NCBI RefSeq assembly: GCF_001425825.1
Contig: NZ_LMDM01000028.1
Location: 1 to 49,472 of the forward strand
Reading direction: 5' to 3'
DNA from: Rhizobacter sp. Root1238
GTDB taxonomy: Bacteria > Pseudomonadota > Gammaproteobacteria > Burkholderiales > Burkholderiaceae_C
DNA: 49,472 bases
A model generated the notes under the pieces. It saw only the letters and a program-made list of their open reading frames with translations, was not told the DNA's origin and searched no databases. This document shows, in pieces, positions 17,282-25,317 of this stretch (its first letter is position 1; each line of letters starts with the position of its first letter). Both the position numbers and the translations under genes were made by a program.

Positions 17282-18458
17282 GTCGCTGGCGCTGGACCAG
17301 GGCGCGCTGCTGCTGGTCCGCCGCGCGCTGGCCGCCCTCGCTGATGGCGACGAGCTGCGCGTGCGCGGCCGTGCCGACGCGTGGGACCTGCACCTGGCCG
17401 CGTGGTGCCGGCAGCAGGGCCATGCACTGCGCTTCGAGACCGATGCACAAGGATGCCTGCAAGGCGTGCTGACGCGCGGCCCGTCGGCCGCGGGTCGCTG
17501 GCGCGGCGCGCAGCGCGCCGGCCCCGTGGCAGGAAGCGAAGCCACCGCCACCGAAGCGCGCGCCGACTGGGGCCTGGCCGCGCGCGGCGCGACGGTGGAG
17601 GCCGGCAGCCCGGCCTTCGCGTTCGGGCTGCGACAGCGCCACGAGCTGTGGGCCGCCACCGCCGGCGAGCTCTACGCGCAGGCGGCAGCCGCGCAGTGGG
17701 ATCCGGCAACCGCGATCGACTGGACCGCGCCGTTCGAGCTCGCGCCGGAAATCGAGGCCGCCGTCGTGCAGGTGATGACCTACCTGGTCGAGAACGAGAA
17801 CGCAGCGCTGCTGGTGCCGGCGCGGCACCTCGGGCAGATCCACCCGCACTACCGCGAGGTGCTGCAACTGCTCGCGCTGCAGTGCGCCGACGAGGCGCGG
17901 CATGTCGAGGTGTTCACGCGCCGCGCCGCGCTGCGTGGCCTGCCGCCGGCGCTGTCGACGGCCGGCGGGCAGGCCTCGCTGCGCACGCTGTTCGACGCGC
18001 CGGATTTCTCGACGGCGACCTTCCTGCTCTCGGTGCTCGGCGAGGGCAGCTTCGTGAACCTGCTGAACTTCCTGCACGAGCGCGGGCCCGATCCGGTCAC
18101 GCGCCAGGTTGCGCGGCTCGCGGCGCGCGACGAGGGCCGGCACGTGGCCTTCGGGATGGCGCACCTGGAGTACCGGCTCGCGGTCGAGCCCGACTACCAG
18201 GTGCGGCTGCGCAATGCGATCGAGCAGCGCTTCGATGCGCTGGCGAACACCGCGGGGCTGAACGAGGAGGTGTTCGATGCGCTGGTGCTGCTGGCCGCGG
18301 GCGCGTTGACGCCGGACGCGGTGGCGCGGGGGCATGCGGCCGTGCAGCAGCTGAAGCGCGAGATGGCGGCCGGGCGGCGTGCCCGGCTGAGCCGGCTGGG
18401 CTTCGAACGCGCCGAGGCCGAGCGCCTGGCCGACCTGCACACGCGCAACTTCATGTAG
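17244..18458 (+). CDS. TusA/SirA-like domain fused to ferritin-like di-iron domain
   Basis: The 404-residue product has two parts. Residues about 10-70 look like a TusA/SirA-like sulfur-carrier domain ([24 protein letters not shown], then [11 protein letters not shown]) but lack the CPxP cysteine of active carriers. From about 150 a helical bundle carries two ExxH motifs, DEARH (E217, H220) and DEGRH (E297, H300), plus upstream glutamates in [10 protein letters not shown] and GEGSF. This is the ligand pattern of ferritin-like di-iron oxygenases. ATG 17244 was chosen, giving a 38-base overlap with the binding-protein gene. Function unknown; an oxidative role on a sulfur or selenium compound is only an inference from context. 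Confidence 0.8.
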   Translation: MTGASLPATIDIESLALDQGALLLVRRALAALADGDELRVRGRADAWDLHLAAWCRQQGHALRFETDAQGCLQGVLTRGPSAAGRWRGAQRAGPVAGSEATATEARADWGLAARGATVEAGSPAFAFGLRQRHELWAATAGELYAQAAAAQWDPATAIDWTAPFELAPEIEAAVVQVMTYLVENENAALLVPARHLGQIHPHYREVLQLLALQCADEARHVEVFTRRAALRGLPPALSTAGGQASLRTLFDAPDFSTATFLLSVLGEGSFVNLLNFLHERGPDPVTRQVARLAARDEGRHVAFGMAHLEYRLAVEPDYQVRLRNAIEQRFDALANTAGLNEEVFDALVLLAAGALTPDAVARGHAAVQQLKREMAAGRRARLSRLGFERAEAERLADLHTRNFM

Positions 18459-18474
18459 CCCCCGGACGCCTGAA

Positions 18475-20394
18475 ATGATCGTCGGCACCGCAGGCCACAT
18501 CGACCACGGCAAGACCACGCTGGTGCGCGCGCTCACCGGCGTCGACACCGACCGCCTGCCGCAGGAGAAGGCGCGCGGCATCTCGATCGAGCTCGGCTAC
18601 GCGTTCCTCGACGTGCCGGGCGACGACGCCGTGCCGCGCATCGGCTTCATCGACGTGCCCGGCCACGAGCGCCTGGTGCACACGATGCTCGCCGGCGCGA
18701 CCGGCATCGACTTCGCGCTGCTGCTGGTCGCCGCCGACGACGGCGTGATGCCGCAGACGCGCGAGCACCTGGCCGTGCTGTCGCTGCTGGGGCTGTCGCG
18801 CGCGGCCGTCGTCATCACGAAATGCGACCGCGTCGATGCCACGCGCCTCGCGCAGGTGCGTGACGAAGTGGCTGCGCTGCTGGCCGGCACGCCGCTCGCC
18901 GAGGCGCCGGTGCTCGCCGTCGCGGCCCCCACCGGCGAGGGCCTGCCGGCCTTGCGCGAGCTGCTGTTCGCCGCGGCGCGCGAGACGCCGCCGCGCGATG
19001 GCGCGAGCGACGCCTTCCGCCTCGCGATCGACCGGGCCTTCACGCTCGACGGCGTCGGCACCGTGGTGACCGGCACGGTGCACGCGGGGCGCGTGCAGGT
19101 CGGCGACGAGCTGGCGCTGTGCCCCTCGCCCACCGGTCGCCACGCCCGCGTGCGCAGCCTGCACACGCAGAACCAGGCGGCCACGCAGGCGCATGCCGGC
19201 CAGCGCTGCGCGGTGGCGCTGGCCGGTGTCGACAAGCACGAGGTGGCGCGTGGGCAATGGCTGGTGTCGGCGGGGGCCGGCGTCGCGACCGACCGGCTCG
19301 ATGCGCTGCTGACGCTGTGGAACGGCGAGCCGCGGCCGCTGCGCTCGGGCACGCCGGTGCATGTGCACCTCGGCGCGAGCGACACGATGGGCACGGTGGC
19401 CGTGCTCGCCGGTGTCGACGCCGCGGCCGACACCCTCGCCCCCGGTGGCCGCGCCTTCGTGCAGATCGTGCTGCACGCGCCCATCGGCGCCTGGCGGGGC
19501 GACCGCATCGTGCTGCGCGACAACTCGGCCACCCGCACGATCGCCGGCGGCACCGTGCTCGACCCGTTCGCGCCGGTGCGGTACCGGCGCACGCCGCAGC
19601 GCCTGGCCGAGCTGGCGGCATGGTCGCTGCCGACCGAGGCGCAACGCTTCGACGCGCTGCTCGACGCCGCGCCGCACGGCCTGTCGCGCCGCCGCTGGGC
19701 CAGCGCCGAAGGCCTGGCGCCGCAGGCCGAGGCCGATGCGCCGGACGGGGCGCTCGGCGGCGCGCAGCGCGCGGCGGTGCATTCCGCGGTGATCGACACG
19801 CTGCGCAGCTTCCACGCCCGCGACCCCGAGGTGCCCGGCCCCGACGCGGCCCGCCTGCGCCGCCTCGCGGCCCCGCGCCTGCCGCCGCCGCTGTGGAGCG
19901 CCGTGCTCGCCGAGCTGCAGGCCGACGGCGCGGTCACGGTGCGCGGCGCGTTCGTGCACCTGCCCGAGCATGCGCTGCGCCTGTCGGCCGCCGACGAGCG
20001 CATCGCGCAGAAGGTGGCCCCGTTGCTCGCGGCGGCCAGCTTCGACGGCAGCTGGGTGCGCGACCTGGCCCGAGACACGCGTGAGGGCGAGGTGCTGATG
20101 CGCACGACGCTCGCACGGTTGGCGCAACGCGGCGAGCTGCACCAGGTCGCGAAGGACCTGTACTACGCGCCCGCCGTGATGGCGCAGCTGGCAGCCCATG
20201 CACGCAGCGTCGCCGCCAACGCTCCCGACGGCGCCGTGACCGCCACCCGTTTCCGTGACGCGACCGCCCTCGGCCGCAAGCGCGCGATCCAGATCCTCGA
20301 GTACTTCGACCGCATCGGGCTGCTGCGCCGCGTCGGCGACGAGCACCGTTTGCGCAGCGACACTGAGCTGTTCAGGTCACCTGCGATGCGCTGA
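18475..20394 (+). CDS. selB: Selenocysteine-specific elongation factor
   Basis: SelB delivers Sec-tRNA(Sec) to the ribosome at UGA codons marked by a SECIS. The GTPase signatures are clear: [13 protein letters not shown] near residue 4, a DVPGHER G3 motif near 60, and TKCD (the NKxD equivalent) near 119. Translation-factor beta domains follow, and the C-terminal half carries winged-helix modules (about 400-639) that bind the SECIS. At 639 residues it is close to the family norm. It lies 16 bases after the preceding gene and 9 bases before selC. Confidence 0.95.
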   Translation: MIVGTAGHIDHGKTTLVRALTGVDTDRLPQEKARGISIELGYAFLDVPGDDAVPRIGFIDVPGHERLVHTMLAGATGIDFALLLVAADDGVMPQTREHLAVLSLLGLSRAAVVITKCDRVDATRLAQVRDEVAALLAGTPLAEAPVLAVAAPTGEGLPALRELLFAAARETPPRDGASDAFRLAIDRAFTLDGVGTVVTGTVHAGRVQVGDELALCPSPTGRHARVRSLHTQNQAATQAHAGQRCAVALAGVDKHEVARGQWLVSAGAGVATDRLDALLTLWNGEPRPLRSGTPVHVHLGASDTMGTVAVLAGVDAAADTLAPGGRAFVQIVLHAPIGAWRGDRIVLRDNSATRTIAGGTVLDPFAPVRYRRTPQRLAELAAWSLPTEAQRFDALLDAAPHGLSRRRWASAEGLAPQAEADAPDGALGGAQRAAVHSAVIDTLRSFHARDPEVPGPDAARLRRLAAPRLPPPLWSAVLAELQADGAVTVRGAFVHLPEHALRLSAADERIAQKVAPLLAAASFDGSWVRDLARDTREGEVLMRTTLARLAQRGELHQVAKDLYYAPAVMAQLAAHARSVAANAPDGAVTATRFRDATALGRKRAIQILEYFDRIGLLRRVGDEHRLRSDTELFRSPAMR

Positions 20395-20403
20395 GCGACC
20401 CGA

Positions 20404-20496
20404 GGAGGGGGAACGTCCCTGGTGGGACGGCCGGGCTTCAAACCCGGTGGGTGGTGCCATGCGCCGCCGGGTGGGTTCGACTCCCATGCCCCTCCG
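20404..20496 (+). tRNA. selC: tRNA-Sec (anticodon TCA)
   Basis: The cloverleaf is readable. The acceptor 5' strand ggagggg starts at 20404 and pairs with the 3' strand cccctcc ending at 20495. The D arm is cgtccc-tggt-gggacg, and the anticodon arm ccggg-cttcaaa-cccgg places TCA at 20438-20440. A long variable arm follows, and the T arm is gtggg-ttcgact-cccat. The 3' end reads gccc, so CCA is not encoded and must be added. The eighth acceptor pair looks like G-G. The gene directly follows selB. Confidence 0.93.
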
Positions 20497-20501
20497 CCCT
20501 C

Positions 20502-20545
20502 TTGCGGTGATTCCTCGCCTATTCACCGCAGTATTTGCGGTGAAT
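20502..20545. promoter_or_regulatory. Operator-like repeat upstream of fic
   Basis: A perfect inverted repeat, attcaccgca (20521-20530) and tgcggtgaat (20536-20545) with a 5-base gap, is preceded by a third half-site ttgcggtgatt (20502-20512). It lies 38 bases upstream of the Fic start, with a possible taatct -10 at 20574-20579. This pattern suggests binding by a dimeric repressor or activator; no regulator gene is adjacent. Confidence 0.55.
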
Positions 20546-20583
20546 GACTTGCGCATGCGGCAAATCCGCGGCCTAATCTCCGC

Positions 20584-21702
20584 ATGTTCAGCGGCGAAAA
20601 CACCTACATCTGGCAGGTCGATGACTGGCCCCAGTGGCGCTATGACCTGCCTGCGCTCGCGCAGGCCCTGGCCGACGTGAGCCGCGGCCAAGGCCTGCTG
20701 CTGGGTCGCCTGACCGACGTCGGGCTCGCGCTGCGGGACCAGGCCAGCTTGGCGGCGCTGACCGACGACGTGCTCAAGACCAGCGAGATCGAAGGCGACG
20801 TGCTGGACGTGGCCTCCGTCCGCTCGTCGATCGCGCGCCGGCTCGGCATGGACATCGGCGCACTCGCGCCGGCAGACCGGCACGTGGACGGCGTCGTCGA
20901 GATGGTGCTCGATGCCACCTCGCGCAGCGCCGAGCCTTTGACCGCCGAGCGGCTGTTCGGCTGGCATGCCGCGCTGTTCCCGACCGGCTACTCCGGCATG
21001 AGCAAGATCGCAGTCGGCCAGTGGCGCGATGACGCGAGCAGCCCGATGCAGGTCGTCTCCGGCCCGGTGAACCGCGGCAAGGTGCATTTCCAGGCGCCCC
21101 CGGCCGGCGCGCTCCCCACCGAGATGGCGAGCTTCCTCGCCTGGGCCAACCGCGACACCGGCGAGCCCGCGCTGATCAGGGCGGGTCTCGCCCACCTGTG
21201 GTTCGTGACGCTGCATCCGTTCGACGACGGCAACGGCCGCATCGCGCGCGCCGTGGGCGACCTGTTCCTGGTGCGTGCCGATGGCGCCGGGCAGCGCTTC
21301 TACAGCCTGTCGGCGCAGATCCAGCGCGAGCGCAAGGATTACTACGACATCCTCGAACGCACGCAGAAGGGCGCGCTGGACGTCACCGGCTGGCTGGCCT
21401 GGTTCCTCGGCACGCTGGGCCGGGCCGTCACCAGCGCACAGACCACGCTCGACGGCGTGCTGGCCAAGGCGCGGTTCTGGCAACGCTGGGCCGGCACGCC
21501 GATGAACGAACGCCAGGTGAAGCTGCTCAACCGCCTGCTCGACGGCTTCGACGGCAAGCTCACCAGCAGCAAGTGGGCGGCCATCGGCAAGTGCTCGCCG
21601 GACACGGCACTGCGCGACATCGCGCAGTTGCTCGCCCTCGGCGTGCTGCGCAAGTCGTCCGCAGGCGGGCGCAGCACGGCCTATGAACTGGCGGACTGCT
21701 GA
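20584..21702 (+). CDS. fic: Fic family AMPylase with N-terminal inhibitory motif
   Basis: The Fic core motif HPFDDGNGR (H211-R219) is intact, with catalytic histidine and phosphate-binding loop, so the protein should transfer AMP (or another nucleotide moiety) to hydroxyl side chains. The SEIEG motif (residues 67-71) in the N-terminal region is the inhibitory helix glutamate of class II Fic proteins, which clamps the active site. An N-terminal DUF4172-like region and C-terminal helix-turn-helix-like part (about 300-372, ending GGRSTAYEL) match the common Fic/DUF4172 architecture. There is no good ribosome binding site before ATG 20584. The target is unknown and no antitoxin-like partner is adjacent. 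Confidence 0.93.
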   Translation: MFSGENTYIWQVDDWPQWRYDLPALAQALADVSRGQGLLLGRLTDVGLALRDQASLAALTDDVLKTSEIEGDVLDVASVRSSIARRLGMDIGALAPADRHVDGVVEMVLDATSRSAEPLTAERLFGWHAALFPTGYSGMSKIAVGQWRDDASSPMQVVSGPVNRGKVHFQAPPAGALPTEMASFLAWANRDTGEPALIRAGLAHLWFVTLHPFDDGNGRIARAVGDLFLVRADGAGQRFYSLSAQIQRERKDYYDILERTQKGALDVTGWLAWFLGTLGRAVTSAQTTLDGVLAKARFWQRWAGTPMNERQVKLLNRLLDGFDGKLTSSKWAAIGKCSPDTALRDIAQLLALGVLRKSSAGGRSTAYELADC

Positions 21703-21753
21703 AGGCAACGGCCGTCGGCAGCAATGCCCGGCGCGGCCTCGACAATCCATGCG

Positions 21754-22724
21754 ATGAGACCCGACCTCCCCGACGCGCTGCGGCGCGCCCTCGCCGCCGG
21801 CGATCCCCATGAAGTGGCGGCGCTGGTCGCGCTCGGCGCCAACCTGCACTACCGCCACGCCAACGGCTACGACGCATTGATCAACGCGGTGCACAACCGC
21901 GACGTGTTTGCCGACCCGCGGCTGATCGAGCTGCTGCAGTTGCTGATCTCGCACGGCGTCGCGTTGAGCGGCGTCAGCAGCTACGGCGAATCCGGGTTGC
22001 GCGTGTTGTCGCGGCTCGGCCGCTTCGATGCGGTGCGCTTGCTGGTCGCGTTGCTCACCGGCGACATCGACAAGGCCACGCTGCTGCGCGAGCGCGGTGC
22101 CGATGTGGACGCCGTCGGCCGCTGCAGCCACCCGCCGTTGAGCTACGCGGTGAACAGCCGCCAGCTGCCGATGCTGCGCTGGCTGATCGACCAGCGCGAT
22201 CACGAACGCACCGGCTTCGGCATCGACCAGCCCGACGAGTTCGGCGGCACCGCGTTGATCGAGGCCGCCCGGATCGATCATGTCGGCGCGATCGACCTGC
22301 TGCTGCAAGCCGGCGCGGCCATCGACCACGTGCACAACGGCAGCACCGCACTCAGCGAGGCCGCATCGAGATCTTCGGCTACCCGGAAGAGGCCTTCCCG
22401 CCGACCGATTTCCACACCGCGACGCTGATGGACGATTCGATCTGGCTGATCGGCTCGATTGGCTACCCGCCGGCGCGCCGACCCGGGCACACGCCGGTGT
22501 GGCGGCTGCGCCTGCGCGACTGGCGCATCGAGCCCGTCACCTTGCTCGGCCTCGACAACGGCCCCGGCTGGATCAACCGCCATCGCGCGACACGGTTGTC
22601 GCCGCACGAGATCCGGGTCACCGGCGGCAACGTTCTGACCGGCCACGGGGACGAGACGGCCAAATTTCCCAACACGACCGACTTCGTCTTCGACACGAAG
22701 CACCTGGCCTGGCGTGCGGCCTGA
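21754..22724 (+). pseudogene. Ankyrin-repeat protein gene broken by internal deletion/frameshift
   Basis: The first part (ATG 21754 to about 22365) encodes ankyrin-like repeats (NGYDALINAV, DEFGGTALIEAARIDHVGAIDLL, NGSTALSEAA). It then runs out of frame to a stop at 22428. The next frame, from about 22366, reads IEIFGYPEEAFPPTDFHTATL and on to GHGDETAKFPNTTDFVFDTKHL, ending at 22724. This is the C-terminal kelch-like part that I associate with the same class of ankyrin proteins, joined without its usual intervening region. The junction is near the bases gccgcatcgag. Either a real deletion or an assembly collapse would explain it. Confidence 0.7.
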
Positions 22725-22745
22725 CCCACGCTCAGGTCGCCTGCA

Positions 22746-25043
22746 TCACATCCACGTCACCACGCACGGCGCGAACGGCAGTTCGGTCATCTGCTGCGCC
22801 TCGTAGCACTCGCCCAGCTCGGCCAGCCACGTCGGCAGCGCACCGTCGATGCCGGCCGCCAGCCGCGCATGCGCCGCGCGCGCCTCGCCGCTGCGGCCCT
22901 GCGCATGCGCCAGCCGCGCCGCCACCGCGAGCCCCGCCGGATGCTCGTCGAGCCAGGTCTCCAGCCCGCGCAGCAGCTCCACCGCCTCGACCGAGCGGCC
23001 CTGCTCGATGCACAGCCACGCGCCATCGAGCCGCGCATGCGCATTCCACCAGCCGAGCGGCGCCACGTCGCTCCCCTTGCGCAGCAGCGCAATCGCGCGC
23101 TCGCGGTCGCCGCGCGCCAGCGCCAGCTGCGCCTGGCTGTGCCACAGCGCGCCCTGCAGGTTGCGGTCGCGCGCCAGCTTGGTCAATGACGCAATGCGGC
23201 GGCACGCGTCGTCGGCCGCGTCGAGCTGGCCGTCGTGGATCAGCGCGCCGGCCAGCAGCGGCAGCACGAAATGCAGCTGCATCTCCTGCCCCTTCGCAGC
23301 CGCCTCGTCGGCCGCCTGCGACAGCTTCCACGCGGCGTCGCCGATCTGCCCGATGGCCAGCGCGTAATGCGCCCGGCCGACCAGCCGGAAGCCCTCGTTG
23401 CGCGGCCCGTCGCCGGTGTCCACCGACTCCAGGATCGACAGCACGCGCGCCAGGCTCGCCGGCTTGCGCAGTTGCCGGTACACGCCGCACAGCAGCATCG
23501 CCGACACCGCCGAATCGGTCGGCACCTGCAGGCTGCGCGAGATCGCGAGGCCGGCCTCGCCGTGCTCCTCGGCCATGCGGAAATGCCCCAGGCTCGCGCT
23601 CGCGTTGGCCACGTTGCATTCGGCACGCGCCTGGCCCACCAGCACGCCGTGGTCGCGGTACAGCGCAGCCGCGCGCCGAGCGTGGGTCCAGGCCTGCACC
23701 ATGCTGCCGGTCTCGCCCTCGATCACCATGCGCAGCGACAGGATGCGCAACTGGTCGAACACGCTGCCGTTGCCGTTGCACAGCGTCTCGGCCCGGTCGG
23801 CCAGCGCCGAAGCCACGGTGAAGTCGAACTCGTTGATCGCGATGTTGGCGCGCAGCAGCGTGGTCGCGATCACCGATTCGCGCGCCGCCTTGCCCGGCGC
23901 GCTGTGCAGCGCTTCTTCAAGGTGGTGCTTGGCCTTGTCGTTGACGCGCCGGCGCACATGGGCCTGCGCCAGCTCGAAATGCACCGCGGCCTCGGCCGCC
24001 TGGTTCGGCTCTTCGCGCAGCCGCGCCAGCAGCGCATCGCCCAGCTCGAAGGCCGCGCTGTCGTCCAGCGCCACCAGCGCGCGCAGCCGCTCCACCTGCG
24101 CGCCGAGGTGCTGCGGCTCCAGGCGCAGCACCGCGGCCAGCAGCTCCAGCGCGAGCGTCCATTTCTGTTCGGCGATGGCCTGCAGCGCGCGGCCGAGCAC
24201 GCTGTCGCCGGCATCGGCCTGGATCTCGGCGGCCGCCTCGCCGGGGAAGAAGCGCGCCTCCAGCCAGCGCACCAGGTTGCGGCCGAGGTTGGGCAGCCCG
24301 GTGGCGGCGAGCATCGTGCTGTCGGTGCGGCCTTCGCCGACCAGCGTGCAGCGCAGCTCGAAGCGCAGCGGTCCGCCATGCACCTCGACGCGCGCGACAT
24401 GGCGCACGCCGAGCAGCCGCGTCAGGTCGTCGGCGCGGTCGGCGAAGGCCGCATCCTTCGGCACCGCCTGCAGCGCGTTCAGCAGCGACGGGATCGAGCT
24501 CACCTGCAGCCGCGGGTGCGCGCCGAGGTCGCGCACCACCAGCGACAGCAGCCCGAGCTCCAGCCAGTCGAGGTCGCCGCTGCCGGTGCGGTTCTCGAAC
24601 GGCAGCAGCGCGAGCGTGGTCGGCACCGATGCGCTCGACGCCGCCGAAGACGGCCCCGTCGACGCTGACGGCAAAGAGGCCGAGGCCGGCGCCGCGGGCG
24701 GCGTGGCGACGGGCGCCGGCACCGCTTTCTCGCGCACCTCGCCCATGAAGCGGTAGCCGGTGCGGTGCACCGTCTTGATCAACTCGCCGGTGTCGCCGTC
24801 GTCGTCCAGCACCTTGCGGATCTTCATGATCGCGCGGGCGATCACGCTGGCGGTGACGAAATCGAAGGACCACAGCTTGTCGAGCAGCTCGTCCTTGCTG
24901 ACGATGCGCCCGCGGTGCCGGATCAGGTAGACCAGCAGCTCGAACGGCCGCGGCTCCATCGCCCGCGGCGCGCCGGAAAGCAGCACCTCGCGCGTCGCGA
25001 CGCGAACTTCGCACCGTCCGAAAACGAACACCTCGTTGTCCAT
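22746..25043 (-). CDS. OmpR/CadC-type winged-helix regulator with TPR domain
   Basis: The 765-residue protein has an N-terminal OmpR/PhoB-type winged helix (about 5-100: EPRPFELLVYLIRHRGRIVSKDELL, VIARAIMKIRKVLDD, IKTVHRTGYRFMG). A Pro/Ala/Ser linker (about 105-145) and a long region with TPR-like helices follow (about 280-750). It lacks a clear transmembrane helix, unlike CadC. Such regulators sense ligands or stress through the helical region and bind direct repeats. Start ATG 25043 has a GAGGGAG site. It is divergent from the DUF1592 operon, with a CGTCAAT-type direct repeat in the intergenic region, so local regulation is plausible. Alternative starts reach 25103. Confidence 0.85.
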   Translation of the reverse strand: MDNEVFVFGRCEVRVATREVLLSGAPRAMEPRPFELLVYLIRHRGRIVSKDELLDKLWSFDFVTASVIARAIMKIRKVLDDDGDTGELIKTVHRTGYRFMGEVREKAVPAPVATPPAAPASASLPSASTGPSSAASSASVPTTLALLPFENRTGSGDLDWLELGLLSLVVRDLGAHPRLQVSSIPSLLNALQAVPKDAAFADRADDLTRLLGVRHVARVEVHGGPLRFELRCTLVGEGRTDSTMLAATGLPNLGRNLVRWLEARFFPGEAAAEIQADAGDSVLGRALQAIAEQKWTLALELLAAVLRLEPQHLGAQVERLRALVALDDSAAFELGDALLARLREEPNQAAEAAVHFELAQAHVRRRVNDKAKHHLEEALHSAPGKAARESVIATTLLRANIAINEFDFTVASALADRAETLCNGNGSVFDQLRILSLRMVIEGETGSMVQAWTHARRAAALYRDHGVLVGQARAECNVANASASLGHFRMAEEHGEAGLAISRSLQVPTDSAVSAMLLCGVYRQLRKPASLARVLSILESVDTGDGPRNEGFRLVGRAHYALAIGQIGDAAWKLSQAADEAAAKGQEMQLHFVLPLLAGALIHDGQLDAADDACRRIASLTKLARDRNLQGALWHSQAQLALARGDRERAIALLRKGSDVAPLGWWNAHARLDGAWLCIEQGRSVEAVELLRGLETWLDEHPAGLAVAARLAHAQGRSGEARAAHARLAAGIDGALPTWLAELGECYEAQQMTELPFAPCVVTWM

Positions 25044-25200
25044 CAACTCCCTCTGCGACTGGTGCGGGCCGCGGTACATGCCGCCGCCTTGATGCCTTCG
25101 CATTCTGCCGGCAAGCCACCGAACGGCTGTTTCAACTCGTCACCGTTACGCCTGTTGCGACCAGTTTCGTGCCGTTGTTCTCCTCGTACAGGCACACCTC

Positions 25201-25226
25201 AGTCATGTCTCCGTCAATTCTCCTGA
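25201..25226 (+). promoter_or_regulatory. Shared direct-repeat motif in regulator/DUF1592 intergenic region
   Basis: CGTCAAT at 25212-25218 is preceded 11 bases earlier by a weaker half-site agtcatg (25201-25207) and followed by tctcctga. The 15-base string cgtcaattctcctga recurs exactly at 43446-43460, and with one change at 41850-41864. Tandem half-sites one helical turn apart suit an OmpR-type winged helix, and such a regulator is encoded next to this site. Confidence 0.6.
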
Positions 25227-25317
25227 GAGCGTTTTCAACAGAATCGCGCCCCGAAGCACGATCCGACGCCATCGAAGTTGATGGCCCAAGCAACCTAGCC
25301 ACGCAACCGAGAGCACC

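Noticed and set aside
20404-20584. tRNA-Sec as attachment site of an integrated island
   Set aside because: No integrase, no repeated tRNA 3' end was found downstream, and the tRNA belongs to the sel operon.
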